Below are positions 1 to 13,035 of a DNA stretch of 64,000 bases, in pieces. This stretch comes from Puffinus mauretanicus (lineage: Eukaryota > Chordata > Aves > Procellariiformes > Procellariidae), in NCBI GenBank assembly GCA_023333565.1, contig JAJKFH010001480.1, positions 992,001 through 1,056,000 of the forward strand. Reading direction: 5' to 3'. Made by a program: the position numbers and the translations under genes. The stretch's first letter is position 1, and each line of letters opens with the position of its first letter. Under the pieces are notes generated by a model that was not told the DNA's origin, made no database searches, and saw nothing but the letters and a program-made list of their open reading frames with translations.

Positions 1-1201
1 GAATAGCCATTATAGTAGGACAAAAAAACATTAAAGAAAAGATTGATGTCTGTGCTTTGGGAGTTCGGAGGCCTGGTTTTGAATCCAAATATGTAAAACT
101 GTGAGACACTTATGAACTACTAATCTCATGATGGAATGAAAAACCAGCAGCATGTGTTCCTCCAGCAGGAAGGAGAAGTCACTGCTTTCCACTAAAGATA
201 ATGTTACGGGGGTGCTTTTACAACTGCGAGAAATCTCCTCCCATGTTACCTTGCGTGTCCGGCTGGTCTTTGCTGTGGGCAATGACATGAGTTGCTTGCC
301 TACAAGGCAGTACTGTAATATCTCTTCCTCATCCTCCTGTGCTGAGAAAGACACAGCATGCCTGTGGAAAAGTCCAGAGCATGCTAAGAAGCTCTTAACA
401 ATAAATGTTTGAAGAAGGGCCTAGATGCTGTGAGAGCAGAAACCTTCTGCTGACTACCAGCACCGTAACATCTCTAGGGACAGGTGACAGTTACTTGATA
501 GTGGGTGTGAGATAGTTAAAAGCATCTCCCAGAACTGCTGGAGGTGTTTTGCCACAGTGCTGTCAAATAAATGGGGCTGATAGCTACAGACATCTTTGTG
601 TCGGACCAGAGTAGGTGCACACAACCGCTATCTTGTTTGACTGGAGGAAAAGTGACAGAAAATGGAGATGAGCAAATTCAACCCATGTATTTGGCAGGCA
701 GGAATTAGTGGTTGTGTGTCCAACACAGAGCGGATAGACAATTTATCCAAGCATAGCAGTTTCTCATTGCTCCTGGCTTACTGCTTGCCCCTGAGACACA
801 CAGTCAAACGAGAAAAACAACAGAGATGTTGATTGTCTGCAGCTAGACTGAGTTGTTAATGAAATTGCAAATGCTAGAATGCTAGCTTAGATGCTCTGTG
901 AAGATTTGCTCAGGGATTCAAATGTTGTGGTCTCACACTCACAGGCATTTGATTAGGTATATATTGCTGAAAGTGTAATTTTGCCTGTGGAGCCTTTGGA
1001 ACTGATCATAAAGCTTCAGGAGGCAAAAACTAGACTGAAAGGTAGCCCAAGATGAATTTATAGTGCTGCCAGGAATAAAAGTTTCTTTATAAACTGAGCA
1101 GCTCGGGTTTGGAAGTCCTTGAAAAAGAAACTTAGAAAGAAATTCTCATCTCAGATGCAGTGAACAGTTTCTAATGATACTATGCCACTGTTATTTTGCA
1201 G
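1..1201 (+). other. Intron of the NIPAL2-like gene (3' part)
   Basis: This stretch precedes the first recognisable exon and ends in a TTTTGCAG acceptor at 1200-1201. I see no further exon of the transporter in it; the preceding coding exon must end in phase 2 and lie left of the window. The short open frames near 31-412 on both strands have no splice context or recognisable domain. Confidence 0.6.
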
Positions 1202-1296
1202 GTGTCTCCTATCTTTCCTTGGTGTATTTGTAATTGCAAGAAATAAAAAAGAGGAGCATTTACAAATTGCTTTTATTGACTGTGGACATATTCCTG
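1202..1296 (+). CDS. NIPAL2: NIPAL2 penultimate coding exon
   Basis: Acceptor TTTTGCAG before 1202, donor G|GTAAGTAG after 1296. The exon starts with the last base of a split codon, carries 31 full codons and ends with one base of the next. It encodes the hydrophobic helix and the ARNKKEE stretch through to CGHIP. Confidence 0.8.
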
Positions 1297-1706
1297 GTAA
1301 GTAGGGCTTTTTTTCTGTCTCTCTGTTCAAAAATGAGATATCAGATAATGGGATGACCTAGGAGAGTTGAGTCACAAATGTGCTCTAGTCATATTTAATA
1401 AATATACTGTTCCCTTATTTTCTATTCCTGTTCCCAATAGATTTTTCAAAGAATTTTTCAGAGTTTTTCCAAGCTATTGTTACAACCAGTCAAATGAAAA
1501 CAATGATTACTGGAGCAAAGAATGTTTAAATGATGGATTGGTGGGGGATTTGTTTTATTAAAATTCTTCACAGAGCTGTTGTTTTTCCCTTCTCTCACCC
1601 CATTTCCTTAGGACAAAAATTGACAGGCAAAATACAACCAGATTCTCACAGTTCACACTATGGCACTTTGAATAATGAAGATGACTCGGTGAAAAGTCAA
1701 AGCTGA
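1202..1706 (+). CDS. NIPAL2: NIPA-like domain protein 2, C-terminal end (partial gene, two exons)
   Basis: Two + strand exons, 1202-1296 and 1612-1706, join in frame (G|GA) and end at TGA 1704-1706. They encode about 64 residues. The first part is a hydrophobic segment (LLSFLGVFVIA) that looks like the last transmembrane helix, followed by ARNKKEE. The rest is a hydrophilic cytosolic tail with HSSHYGTLNNEDD. NIPA-family proteins are multipass membrane Mg2+ transporters. The call rests on this helix-plus-tail pattern and on position: in amniotes NIPAL2 is the convergent 3' neighbour of POP1, which is the arrangement seen here. Both introns flanking the exons use GT-AG sites. The N-terminal part of the gene is outside the window. 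A different NIPA-family paralogue is the main alternative. Confidence 0.8.
1612..1706 (+). CDS. NIPAL2: NIPAL2 terminal coding exon
   Basis: Acceptor TTTCCTTAG before 1612. It continues the preceding phase-1 exon as GQKLTGKIQ and runs to the TGA at 1704-1706. It encodes the serine/aspartate-rich cytosolic tail. Confidence 0.8.
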
Positions 1707-2310
1707 AAGAAAAAAGCACCTTACGTGCCAATTAACAGGAGGAATGCCACTGGAACAAGGATTAACAGCACCTTTTTGTTGGTCATATTCAAGTATATGT
1801 TGAACTCCTGTATGTTGATGAGTCATAGTATTATTTAATCCTATTTAATTTATCCCATGGCTGTCCCAAATGTGTTCTGAAGATAAATGAAGCCTTAAGA
1901 AAAACTAAATAACCATTAATGAGACTGAACATTCTCCTAGTATCAATGCCTCTTGGGGATATTTTTAGAATGTTAATTGCCTTGAAATGCAAATAGGCAC
2001 AGAACAGGATTATAAAAGTTCCCCTCTGAAGCCCCCCAGGTCTGTGTAGATGCTTAAAGACAAAGGTGGCAAATGAGAAGAATTTTCATAAGTGACTTCA
2101 AAGTATTCTGCTATGTGTATAATACTTTTAAAAATCTGATACTACCTGTTCAGGAGTCAAAACTGTGGGCATATATAGAGTATACAAAAAAATGTGTACA
2201 CACAAAGTATTTTATATTATGTGTAGAGGGAAAATCCTGATTATCTTCTGCCATCAGATTAATTCTCTTATCTTCCAAGGAAATAAACACTTGTATGATG
2301 AGGGGGAAGG
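1707..2310 (+). other. NIPAL2: Probable NIPAL2 3' UTR
   Basis: AT-rich sequence after the stop codon with no open frame of note. The first canonical AATAAA downstream is at 2282-2287 and is followed by a G/T-rich stretch, so cleavage near 2305 is plausible. Another AATAAA at 3370-3375 lies in an A-rich run. The true end cannot be decided from sequence alone. Confidence 0.35.
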
Positions 2311-5300
2311 AAGACAACATTCGCCATAAACCGAGGCACATGTGCATATGCACATATTTGTGGTGCCCAGCCAAGGCAGAGCTAGGGAACCACGCTTGAC
2401 ATTTTACATCTTCCCAGGACAGTCCAGTGCACTGATCTGGACTGGACTGGGATATTCTATCTGTTTGTATAGTCTAGCCTGAGGTTTAGCCTCTGTTTTC
2501 AGGAAAACAAGGTTTTAGTGAAGAAAGTGCAAAGTTCTCCAGAGCAAATAGGGTAGCCAGGCTCCCTCTCTTGATGTCTTGGAAAAATACTCCTAAAAAA
2601 GAAAAGTAGGGCAACTCCTGCCTCCTTCCTAAACTGCTGGTAATCATGGATGAGGAAAGGCTGTAAAAAAACAGGATCACAAAGAGTTAAGGTAAAACAG
2701 TACAATTTTTCCTTCATTAAATGGTAGTGTCCCTACACTGATTTGAAGAGCCAGCAGTGATAGGAACCATGGCAATACAGGCTCTGTGTTGAGGTCTGGG
2801 AGGTCTCGGTGTCCCTCAGCCCCAGCTTCCTGGCAAGAAAGCTTCTTCTGGGCATTCATCGTGGGTCCACTTACCCCTGCCTGGTAGCACCGATCTGCCT
2901 CAGCCGGCACAGTGGGGGTCAGACACCTCCTCTGCAGAAACAAGTGAAGGTGGTCTTGAAAAGTGTTCGCGTCTAGGACAAGATACTTTTTTCAGGTGTG
3001 AATTAATCTGCAGTAATGGATAGGGGCCATAGGCTGTCTGTATTTTGTTTCAGTGGGATATGAGGAAACGAGGTCTCTTTTTTTTCCCAAATAATTTTTT
3101 ATTTCATTTTAAAACAGGTACAGCTGAATATCCATAAGACAGTTTCATTTCAAACCCTACAAAGCGCACACAGAGCTGCATTTTTTCCTATGCAGCAATG
3201 TCCCAGGAGCCAGGGCGCGGGGTGGGGGCTTGTGAAGTTGTTTTCCAATGTGGATCTTTTCCAGCTGGCACAGGACAAGACTCTGTGTCTGCACCTTACT
3301 TGTACCAGCTGCCTGGCTGTGGCCTTCCTTTCCCCTCTTACAGCTTGAGTTCAAGTTTCTAAAGCTTAAAATAAAAAAAAGAGCACATTCTTTTCATATG
3401 CTTTCTCCAGGGAACAAGGGCATGCCTCTATCTTTCTTTTGCAAGTCAAATTTAAGCCACTTTCTAAGTCTCAAGTGAGAGTGTGTGCTAAAGACGGAAA
3501 TAGGAGACCTACAGTTTTTCATTCTGTGACCTGGGAAACAAATGGGTGAAAGGATTTGGTTTTGTTTCTTTTTTAAATGGTTGGCCTTGGGCATCATTCT
3601 GAAATCTGTTTCCATGATTCGGGAGGGCTGGAGGAGATAATAAGGATCACCAGGTATAAGATTTTCTCTTTAAAGCAGGGAATCAAATGTAAAAATCTGT
3701 GGCAAAAAGTTATTTACTTTAAACTACTGTATTTCTTCTCGAACAACACTTCTTTTCTTCCTACGGGTTTATAAAAAAATTATAAGGGTTAAAATGTTTT
3801 CTGTGAACTTGAATGTAATTGAAATTAATTTATGGAGCAAAACACTGGCGGGAATTATGTGCAATTAAAACTTGTGATTTGACATGATTTTTGAGATGTG
3901 AGCATGTTCCAACTGATTAATGTATTACAAGATCGGAAAAACTCAGTGTTGAGAATTCATTACTGCTCTGCCAAGAAAGGGACATGATTTGTTTCAAGAA
4001 TCAGTTTCTAATCAATGTCGTTTTCAGATTCCACTTGCGATATTTAGGTTGCAAACACCACAGGCAAATGCCTGCTAAAAGAAAAGCTTTTTCACTGGAA
4101 CACAAAGAAGTCTCTGGAGTCCTTCTCTTTAATAATGAGTTATTTTCTTGTGATGTTTTTCCTGACATCAAAAATGCGGGCCAGATATAAGCTGCAAAAC
4201 TTGCACCTGCAGACTGAACTTTCTTGAACAGATCTTCCACGGGATCTGAGGAAATCAGACCATGGGAAGGTGTGGTGGGCAGGCAGCGGCTCAGTGGTCC
4301 CCCAGGCTCTAGCGTAGGATTTTTGACAGACCAGAACCAGCAGGACTCGTTTAGCGCTTGTTCCATGGCTGGTCACGCTGCGGTAAGAAATGAAGTATTA
4401 ACTGGCCATGGGCCTGGAAATGGGAGCTCTGGAGTAGAGTGAGGCCGTTTAATTTTTGCCATAAAATATCAGGATGCATTTACCAAATGGTTTCAGCTGG
4501 CAAAAAATAAATTAATTTTGGACTGGATTTGTATTTCTGCCCATGGTATGGGTGTGGCGTTCACCTGGCAGGCTTCTTGCCTGCTCCTCGCTACAGCCCA
4601 GCTTTCGGTGGCCTCGTGTTTTGCATGTAAGGGCACTGGTCACCTAAAACCAAAGGAGAGAGGTCGGACATTATAGGGGCTTGAGCTCCTGTGCTTTGAA
4701 GCTGTAGTTTCATTCACCTGCTAGTGCTGCTAGAAGTCTTATCCTCTTTTCCCCAGCTGTGAGGTCCTGCACGGCCTGTGGCTCTCTGTGAGCCAGTTCA
4801 GCTCACTCACCCCGCAGAAACCATCTGCTTTCTTCTCCTTGCTGGGCTGGCTCAGCTCAGAGAGCCAACCAGGCTGACTGGAGCCTTTGGTGGGAAGGAG
4901 GGGAAAAGGAGGAGAGGGTGTGAGACCTCCCTTCTTCAGGGGGAAGTATTACATTAGTTTTCCCCTTCTGAGGAGCTTCACTGTACAGCAAGCATCCTGC
5001 TAAGCTCAATCATGTGTCACTATGTCCTAAATGCAGCAGTTATGAGCTTCCCGAAGCATTTTAAAGTGTCTGACTCCTGAGCAAAACCCTTAGGCAGACT
5101 CACTGGGCTATGCATGGTGAGTGTTGAGTGCCTTCACACGGGGCTAAGATAGGCATCTTGTGGCATGAGGAGTGTCCTAAGGTCAGCTAGAAGCCCAGAC
5201 ACGTGTCTGACTATACAACTTGTTCTAAGGACTGATCTTTTTCTTTCCATTGACTGTTTGCTAGAAGGGGCATAAACAGTGCTGGAAGGATGGACTAGGA

Positions 5301-6727
5301 TGGACTGGGTCTTCTTGAGTCTTCTGAACTCAAAATGGTCTCCCCTTGCGATCGCTCCTTCCAACCCACTTTATGCAGGATCGTTGGTTATTCGCAGAGA
5401 AAAATGTTGACTCTGATAACACTGGGGTGCAGGTAATTAAACCGAGCTGTCTTTCCATTTGCCCTTTTGTTACTGTCCTGTGAGGCTTGGCCTTTTTCTT
5501 GTTTAAATTTGTTTGTGTATTCCTTTTGGAGAAATCAGCTGGACTGTGTTAGCAACTAGTCCAAAGGAGAGAGAGGCTAATTACCGTAATTATTAGTGGA
5601 GGGCCAAGCTGGAAGATTTACAATCTGAGGCCACTTCAGGAGAAAAAGATAGAGAAATGTTTAGTGCTCTGGATTCTCAGAAGTTTGAGAAATCCTGTGT
5701 TTGAAATGTTTCTGGGTTCTGGGGTAGAATTAGGGACATCAGTGAATAAATAGTGATTCCATATATTTTTGTACGTGGTTTTAGTTTGGCTATTTTATTT
5801 TTTTTTTACTGCTTTAGGAGTGAAGGATGACTATTTTTTGCCTAGAGAAGCAGAGAGGAAGTAAGACATTCCCTTGGCAGATGCAAGATGTTTCAACGTT
5901 TTGAAGCTGGGAGAAGTGTAGAAGCACCTTCCAAGCACCTTGGCTGAAGTAACCATTGAGTTATACAAGGAGGCAGCACTGGCAAATATATCACTACATA
6001 TTAAGCAGTCATGACCATTTAGAAAGGATCCATGTGTCAAATCTGTTCAGAGCACATGTAGCTGATCTGGCCCCTTAGGCTGCACATAAATGTGTTTTTG
6101 AAACATGCTGAACCAGTCTCTGGGGTCTGGGCCCCTCCAGCATTCTCAAGGGAATGTGGAAATTAGACTGTGTGGTGGGTACACACCACGGGCTTACTCT
6201 GATAAGAAGATGCAGTATTGCCAGGGCATTTCCCTTGACCTAGGAAATGTTTATAGGGTACTGCCCTGCAAGGAAGTTGTACAAACCTACAGTCTTTGAT
6301 TATGTTCCCTTTACTTTGTGATTCCCACTGCAGTAAGCAAGGGCAATTTTGGGTATCCATGGAAGCAGAGTTATTGGCACCTCAGGAACTTCCGGGCACA
6401 ACAGATGGACAGTAAATAAAGAATTAGGGGGCTGCTGAGTAGGTTTCTTATTTAATCTAAATTCCAGTTTTTCAGTTAGGCCCCTAAAGTTTATCCAAGC
6501 CTTTGAGGGAGGAAGTGCATTTAATAGTACAAATCTGCAGTAGCATTTTGACTGCTGATGGACTTAAGCATCAGTGCCAGGGGAATTTATGTCAGTTCAC
6601 AAGGTAACGATGAGGGGGATGGTGTTCGGCAGCAGAATCAGAAAGTATCGTGGTGGCAGAAAAGTTTTGCATGAACACAGAGGAATGACTCCAGGGGACC
6701 ACTAATATACAGTGGTCTCCTGGACTC

Positions 6728-6748
6728 CTTGTTGACAGTGTCAACAAG
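6728..6748. repeat. Perfect 10-bp inverted repeat with 1-nt centre
   Basis: Arms CTTGTTGACA and TGTCAACAAG flank a single G. A further half-copy, TTGTTGAC, follows at about 6753-6760. No gene lies nearby. Confidence 0.8.
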
Positions 6749-9429
6749 ACATTTGTTGACGGTTTTCAAAGTAGAGCGACTGTAGAGGAATGGTTAAACA
6801 GGTGGTTCTAACACTGACGGTTTTACATGAAGTGAATGTATCACTGTAGCCCACAGCACTAATACCTTAAACCTGAGAAGTGGCCTGTGGCCGTTGATGA
6901 AGGAGCCAATTTCTGTACTTTGCTAGATCACATTGGGAAAAATAGAAATGATTGATTTAAGCCTCCAGCACAAACATGCGCTTGCCAGCTCTGCAGTTGG
7001 AGATTTCCACTCTTGGAATAGGCATTGCCTTGCCTAGATGAAATCTTTGGAGCATGCTGCCAGGTCTTTTGCCAGAATCATTAAACTGGTTGAAAGAACA
7101 GCACTGTCATTTGTCTTCTGTTTGATAGCTGGTGGGCATAAATCCAGAGCAGCATGAACATAAGATCAGAACTTTTCTCTCCATTTTGAAAAAAATTTTA
7201 AATGTTTTTCTTGAATTTCAATAGCATGTGTACCAGGCCCAGAGCTTTATGCTGTCCAATGCTCTGTAATGCCCTCAGGCAAGAGTAAGAGAGAAAGCTT
7301 GCTTGGCATAGAGGCTGCTAATTAGGCAGTTCTTACCTGTCATTGAAGGTTACTGCTGGTAACACATCGTATGGTAATAGAGTACAACAACAAAGTACTG
7401 GAGCTTCTATTCAGTTTTCCAAGAACTGTTCTGTGTTTTACAAGGGAAGGGAGCTGAGGAATATGATTTACTATTACTAAGCATCACAGTTACCCATGTG
7501 TTTAGTTTTTCCAGACAATATTTAACAGTTAACTAACAGGCACGTCCCAACACTGACTGGATGCTGGGTGCGTGGATGTGCTGCAGGATTTGATTCAGCG
7601 GTGTGAATAATGGCAGGTTGCTGATATGAGACGGCAGCTTGATGTCATCTGGCCTGGCCTCCTGCACAGCTCCAGTCAGGCAACCTCCTCCAAGCACTTC
7701 TGTGTGAACCCTTTGGCCTATCTACAGAAGAAGGCACCCTGTCTTCTCCTACAAGTCAAAGTAGAGGATCCACCAGTGCCATTACTAATTTGTACTAGCA
7801 ATGAGTCATTGTTTGCTTTTGAACTGTGCCTTACATCTATTTTAACTTGTCTGGATTTAGCTTGCAGCTATTTGTCTCTTGCCAGTGATTTAAAGTACTC
7901 AGTAAGTCCCTCTAGTAAAATACAGTAAGATGACTTGGGCTTTTCGCTAAGCCAAACAGACGGGCCTTTTAAGTCTCTCACCATCAGACATTTCAGTCAG
8001 CCCTCAAATTGTTTCCTGTGGTTGTTTTCTGCTCTCTCTCCATTTTTCCAGTGTCTGCAATTGGCCAAATACAGAGTCAAAATCAGATCCTAGCAGCACT
8101 GAGGAAGTAGCACAGAACTGGACCAGACCCAGCGCGCCGTGATCGGGTGCCCGGCTTCCCCTCTTCCCACAGCTGCAGCCCTGCCACCTCTCCCGGGAGG
8201 TGCCTATGCTCTGCTTGACACTGTAATTTAACGGTGCTGTTTTGCACACCCAGAGATGCAGCAGCCTCGATTATTTTCAGTGATTTGACTTCTGACTCAC
8301 TGCTGAGTTCGGTGACGGTCCAAAGGGCAGGTGCCCCTGCTCAGAGGTCCCCAGGAGGCCCAGCACAGCAGGAGACCCCGAAACCCTCTGGCCCAGGGGC
8401 TGGCACAGACGCAGTGGCACCTGGCAGTGGTAGTAAGCAACCTCACAGACCTGCTCTTTCTCCAGCACCAGAGATTTGAGAGCTCAGCCTGCATTTGAGA
8501 GGAAGGTGACTCATTCAGTGACTGTTTAAGGTGCGGTAAGTAAATAGGGTCTGGGAGGGGTGCCTGGATGTGAGGAGACCCTGCCCAGGTCAGTTGGTCT
8601 CTCCTCAAGGATGATGGTGGTGCACCAGAGAGAAAAGATGTTCGTATTTGTCATATACAACAGAAAGGCTTCTGGTCCCTCTGCCCCTTGCCGCTCACAG
8701 CCTCACGGAGAGGATGTGTTTTGAAAGCAGCAGTTTGGGCATCTCCCCTCTGAGAGGACACAAGCACCTGCTAACGCTGAATGGGGCATCCAAACCCCAA
8801 AGAGCAGCGGGATGTGCGTGCCAGCCCTGGCCTCTTTGGCTCATTCAGGCGATCAGCCATTTGCTCGGGCTGTGGATGTCCCCACCCTGAGGTGCCCAAG
8901 GCTCCCCACAGGGCTCTGCTTCTGGGTGGACCCTGTGCTTCTGGTCCTGCTTCTTCTCCCTGCACAAGGGATGAGTCTCCCCCAGCCTTTTTGGGGATCT
9001 AGGTTTTGAAATGCATTTGTGTTGGACAAAACATTGTGGTGCATTTACAGCCCAAAGTCCCGTGTTACACCACAGAGCAGGCACAGCTATTTTGTTGGTA
9101 TCCTTGCTCTGTGAATAGTTTGAATTCAGTGCTTTGAGGTGTTTGGGGCAGTTTTTCTTAGTTATTTCAAGTTAACAGATTGGTAATGTCACCTCAATTA
9201 GTCTGAGGTAATTTGTGGTGGAACTCTTCATTTAAAAAAAAAAGAAAGCTGCTTTTAATAGCAAAGTCTTTGCAAATAAAAGGCCATGCTGGAGCACTTT
9301 GAATGTGATTACAGTGACTCACATTTTTAATGGCTTTTTTTTAATCTCAAAAATGGCTTTTTTCCAAACAAAGTCCTACAAGGCCTCATATAACAAACAA
9401 GGGTTACTGCTCTTTTCCACACATAACAT

Positions 9430-9625
9430 GAAAAATATCCTTGAGCGGAGCGAACTGCAGCCCATCTGCTGTAGCTTGGCCCGGCGCGCGGCGCAGCTCC
9501 CTGACCATTACGCATGGCTCTTGGTAAAGCAAACCACCTGCTTCCTGCACGAGGTCCCGCCTCGAGCCTCCCCAACGCTTCTCCGAGGAGGAAACCCATC
9601 CAAACCGCTGACGGGGGATGACAAC
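9430..9625. other. CpG-dense patch in intergenic DNA
   Basis: About fifteen CpG dinucleotides fall within roughly 190 bp, including the run CCCGGCGCGCGGCGC near 9480-9494, in a region otherwise depleted of CpG. No conserved coding exon is visible. It may be an orphan CpG island, an enhancer or the promoter of a noncoding RNA; the sequence alone does not decide. Confidence 0.5.
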
Positions 9626-12109
9626 CTTGGCATTCCCTTTTGCTGCATTTGTTCTTATGCCATTTGTTGTTCGCTCAAGTGCTCTGTGGACTTTCGTCTT
9701 CTTTTCCATCCAGACTAGAAAAAGGCAGGCTGCGCCAGAGATAGATAGACTCTTACTTTCCTGTTTATTGCACTCCCTTGCTCTCCAGCTGCAATCAGCA
9801 AAGTCTTCATTTGGGAACCCAAAAGGGCACCGTTGAAAGGGAGGGAAAAGGAGAGAGAGAAGTCTTGGGGCAATTTTGCCAAGGTGCGATCTGAACGTCA
9901 GCGCCCTTCTCCCTGATTCAGGGTCTGATGCTGCAGATGCTTAACTGAGCTGAGCCTTTCGTGAATCCAACTTATGTCAAACAGGTACTCACATGAATTC
10001 CAGAAGTGTCCCGGACGTGCACTTCCCAGACACTTTACCTAGACACTTACAGAGCAGACAAACCATAATTTTGCAAAGGCTGCGCTGAGTAAAAAATGGC
10101 ATTTCCCCCAGCTGCTTGCCATCATGCTCCACAGCTCTGCCAGCTGAACGGACCGAAGCCAACACCGTTACACAGCGCATGCTGAGCATCCTCGCGTTGC
10201 CGTCACTGTCGATGAGAGAGGGAGACCTCCGCTAATCTCACCATCACTGCTCCAAGCAGATTAGGGACCATTTGCATAACCCCATCCACCAGCTACCTGG
10301 GAGGGTGCCCTGCAGCCCTGGGGCAAGGAAGCGGTCATATCTTCAAAGGACACAGCGCTTTACAAAACAAATGGCTTTCTATGGCCTAAGCGACTTCAGG
10401 GTACGCACTGCTCCAGGGTACCTCTTAGTGGTCAAAACATTAATGTGGAGTTTAAAAGTCGGAATTGAAATCCTTTCCCAGTCTGAACTGGAGACCGCTA
10501 GCTACATCTTCAGGAACTGGAAGAACTGGGCTCTTGGAGGATGAGGACTTCTGCTTAGCTGTGACCCTGCTGCTGCAGTCCGGAGGGTGCTGTGGTGCCA
10601 CTTCATACGGCTGTCAGGACAAGATGCTTCTTTCCTCCAAATTAAAAAGAAAAGAAATTCAGTGCTGTTGTTTTGCTAAGAAATAAACAGTTCACACTAC
10701 CTTTTTCTCTAAAGAAATTAAACCATGTTGTTAAATCGTCTGATTATAAATAACCATCAGTGGCAGTCTGAGGTAAACACCTCATATGAAAAATTTCAGC
10801 TCAAATGGTAGAAATTTGGCAGAGTTTTATGATCAGCTCAAAATGGGTTCTTACAGCAGAGAATGAAGCAGTCCTGCCAGCTGTGCCCAAGATCAGGACA
10901 TTCGCCTTCTTGAAATAGTGTTATTTGGAGGAAAAAGTATTTGTGGATATGTCTGGCTAACTGGATACTTGTATGGCATAGATTAATATCTCACTGGTCC
11001 CAGCCCTGTTGTGTGTTTGTTAGCGTGCAACGTGCTGTGCCACTTGGTGCTCAGAGTGCACCTTTTTTTTATTTCTTTCTTAGAGACTGAAGTTGTGCAA
11101 CATGCAGTAAATATCATTAGAGCTGGAAAAAATACTTATTTACTATGCATAAATAAGTCTTCTAATGCAAAATAAAATCACAGCTTTAAACGTGTCATCA
11201 TCAATCATTGGCCAAAACAAAATCATAGCTTAAAAATGTATCATGTCTGGCTGGCCAAAACTCAAGCCTATGTTAATTTGTTTTGTTATGCTAAATGGTG
11301 GCTTTAAACACACCAAGCCACAGCAGTTGGAGCTGTATGAAACAGGGTAAAATGTGCAATACACACTGCAGTAAAGCATTGGTTAAGATGGTGTCAACAT
11401 CAACCTACAAGAATACAGTTGTGCTAAAAAATGATAGGAACAGTCCTAACTCTATTTCAGCAAATGTTGGTGCTCATAGATTGCAGAAGCCACAGAGAAT
11501 ACCAGAGTTCCTGTGCTTTCCTTCAGCTGCTTAATAACTAACAACCAAACTGCTGGGGTGAGCTGGGGTGTTACTGGGAGGCATTCAAACCCTTGCCTTG
11601 AGCCTGCGCTTACAACAGACCATGCCCCAGCACAGGTAAGAGACAATCCTGAATTCCTGTGTGCTCGTGGGTGCAGCAATGTTTTGGTTCCTTTTTTCAA
11701 AGAACCAAATTCAGGTGAAGTAGGTATAGTCATAAAACCTGGCCTCCTCCTCTCTGGAGCAACCACTCCTGTTGACTCTTCCCCATTCCCTCCATTTGCC
11801 TTTCACAGCAGGACTTTGGGGTATTTCTATGTTCCCTGTGATGGAAGAGGCACCAGAGCTGTCAGCAGTCGGGACACCAGTTTGAGTCCTCTGCACACAT
11901 TTGTGTTGAGCATCTTCTGCTTAGAGTCTCGTCCTGAATCCTTTGGGGTCAGCTCCATATGCAGAGTTTGTTGGGTGCTCAGTGGCATCTGGATACGGCC
12001 CATGGGTGTGACTGCAGTACAAATAATTCACTAAGATAAAAGGCAGCATGAACACAAGAATAAATAGGCTTACATGTACCATAAAAATGTGTCTGGAATG
12101 ACAAAGTTT

Positions 12110-12165
12110 CCAACAAGCTCTGGTAGAAGCAAGCTCTGGAACAAGGCTCCAACAAGCTTTACAGT
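12110..12165. repeat. Short degenerate direct repeats (ACAAGCTCTGG-like)
   Basis: Four imperfect copies of a roughly 12-16 bp unit (AACAAGCTCTGG, AGCAAGCTCTGG, AACAAGGCTCC, AACAAGCTTTA) follow one another. This looks like local slippage; there is no coding context. Confidence 0.5.
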
Positions 12166-12754
12166 AGAAACAGCGGGAGCAAGAAACCTAACTAGTCTTA
12201 AGATGGAGCCTGCAAAACGTATGATCTGTTTGTCTGCAATAGCACAAGAGCCTCTGATGTGGAGGTCTCTCGCTGCCTTATGCTCCACAGTCCGATAGCT
12301 GTTACATTCATTCTTGGCTTCCTGCAACCATAAAGCTGCAATGTGAACTTCTGTGCGTAGCAGAAAGCACCTCCTTTCTGTATAGCAGAGCTGTGAGGAA
12401 GGGAAAAGACTTGCATTTGAGCCGAGGCTATGCAGTAGATGAGATATTCCAGGAGCAATATTCATACTGGAAAAGCCAACCCAGCCTACTGCAACAGTGG
12501 TAGTAAGGGCTTCGGCAGCATCTGAGGTGTGTCCAGGAGACAAAAGGAGTGGAGTAAAATAATATAAACCTGCTGGTTTTTATCACTAGCACTGTTGCAT
12601 CTAGTATGCTTCATTCATGAGTATTAAGCACCTGGTGGAAGATGGAAGCCTGATGCAGCAATCTGTCATTGACTCTAAAGAGTACAGACAATGCATGAGG
12701 CAGGTATTTTGTGTCTTCCCAAAGAGATAAAATAGTGGACACGCTTCTCCAAAA

Positions 12755-13035
12755 CAGTGTTTCTCCATGCTTTTTAATCCAAAGATCCCCGAACTTTTTG
12801 GAGGACTAAGCTGCAGGCTCCTTGATCAGTCTTAACACAGTGGTCTTCATGAATAATCAACTAAAAATTAGGCCGCCCTTTGAAAGTTGTGACAACATGT
12901 GTGTGTGGGTTTGGGCAGTTTTGGGATGGGGGAGATAGTGGGGAGAGTTGCTTTGTTTTAGAGTGATCTCACAAACCATTCTCTGAAGTCTTTCAGACCA
13001 CGAGTGGTCCCCAGAGCACAGGTTGAGAAATACTC
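12755..13035. mobile_element. Degraded hAT/Charlie-like nonautonomous DNA transposon (MITE)
   Basis: The left end CAGTGTTTCTC and the inverted right end (GAGAAATACTC, read on the other strand as GAGTATTTCTC) match at 9 of 11 bases. They have the CAGTG-TTCTC form typical of hAT Charlie termini. Mirror-like inner segments (AAAGATCCCCGAAC near the left, GTGGTCCCCAGAG near the right) fit this reading. The span is about 280 bp with no transposase frame, so it would have depended on a full-length element. The expected 8-bp target duplication is not clear (CTCCAAAA against TCCCACAG), so the copy is old. Confidence 0.55.

Larger units (their letters stand above)
2311..12750. other. Intergenic, gene-poor
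   Basis: No open frame here has codon structure, splice sites or a domain I can recognise. The notable contents are a 21-bp palindrome at 6728-6748 and a CpG-dense patch at about 9430-9625. The longest frames (for example 9299-9718) overlap others on the opposite strand and look like chance. Confidence 0.6.

Noticed and set aside
11513..12034. 173-codon + strand frame in the intergenic desert
   Set aside because: No recognisable domain, no splice or promoter context, and overlapping frames on the other strand. Cysteine/serine-rich composition is typical of chance frames.
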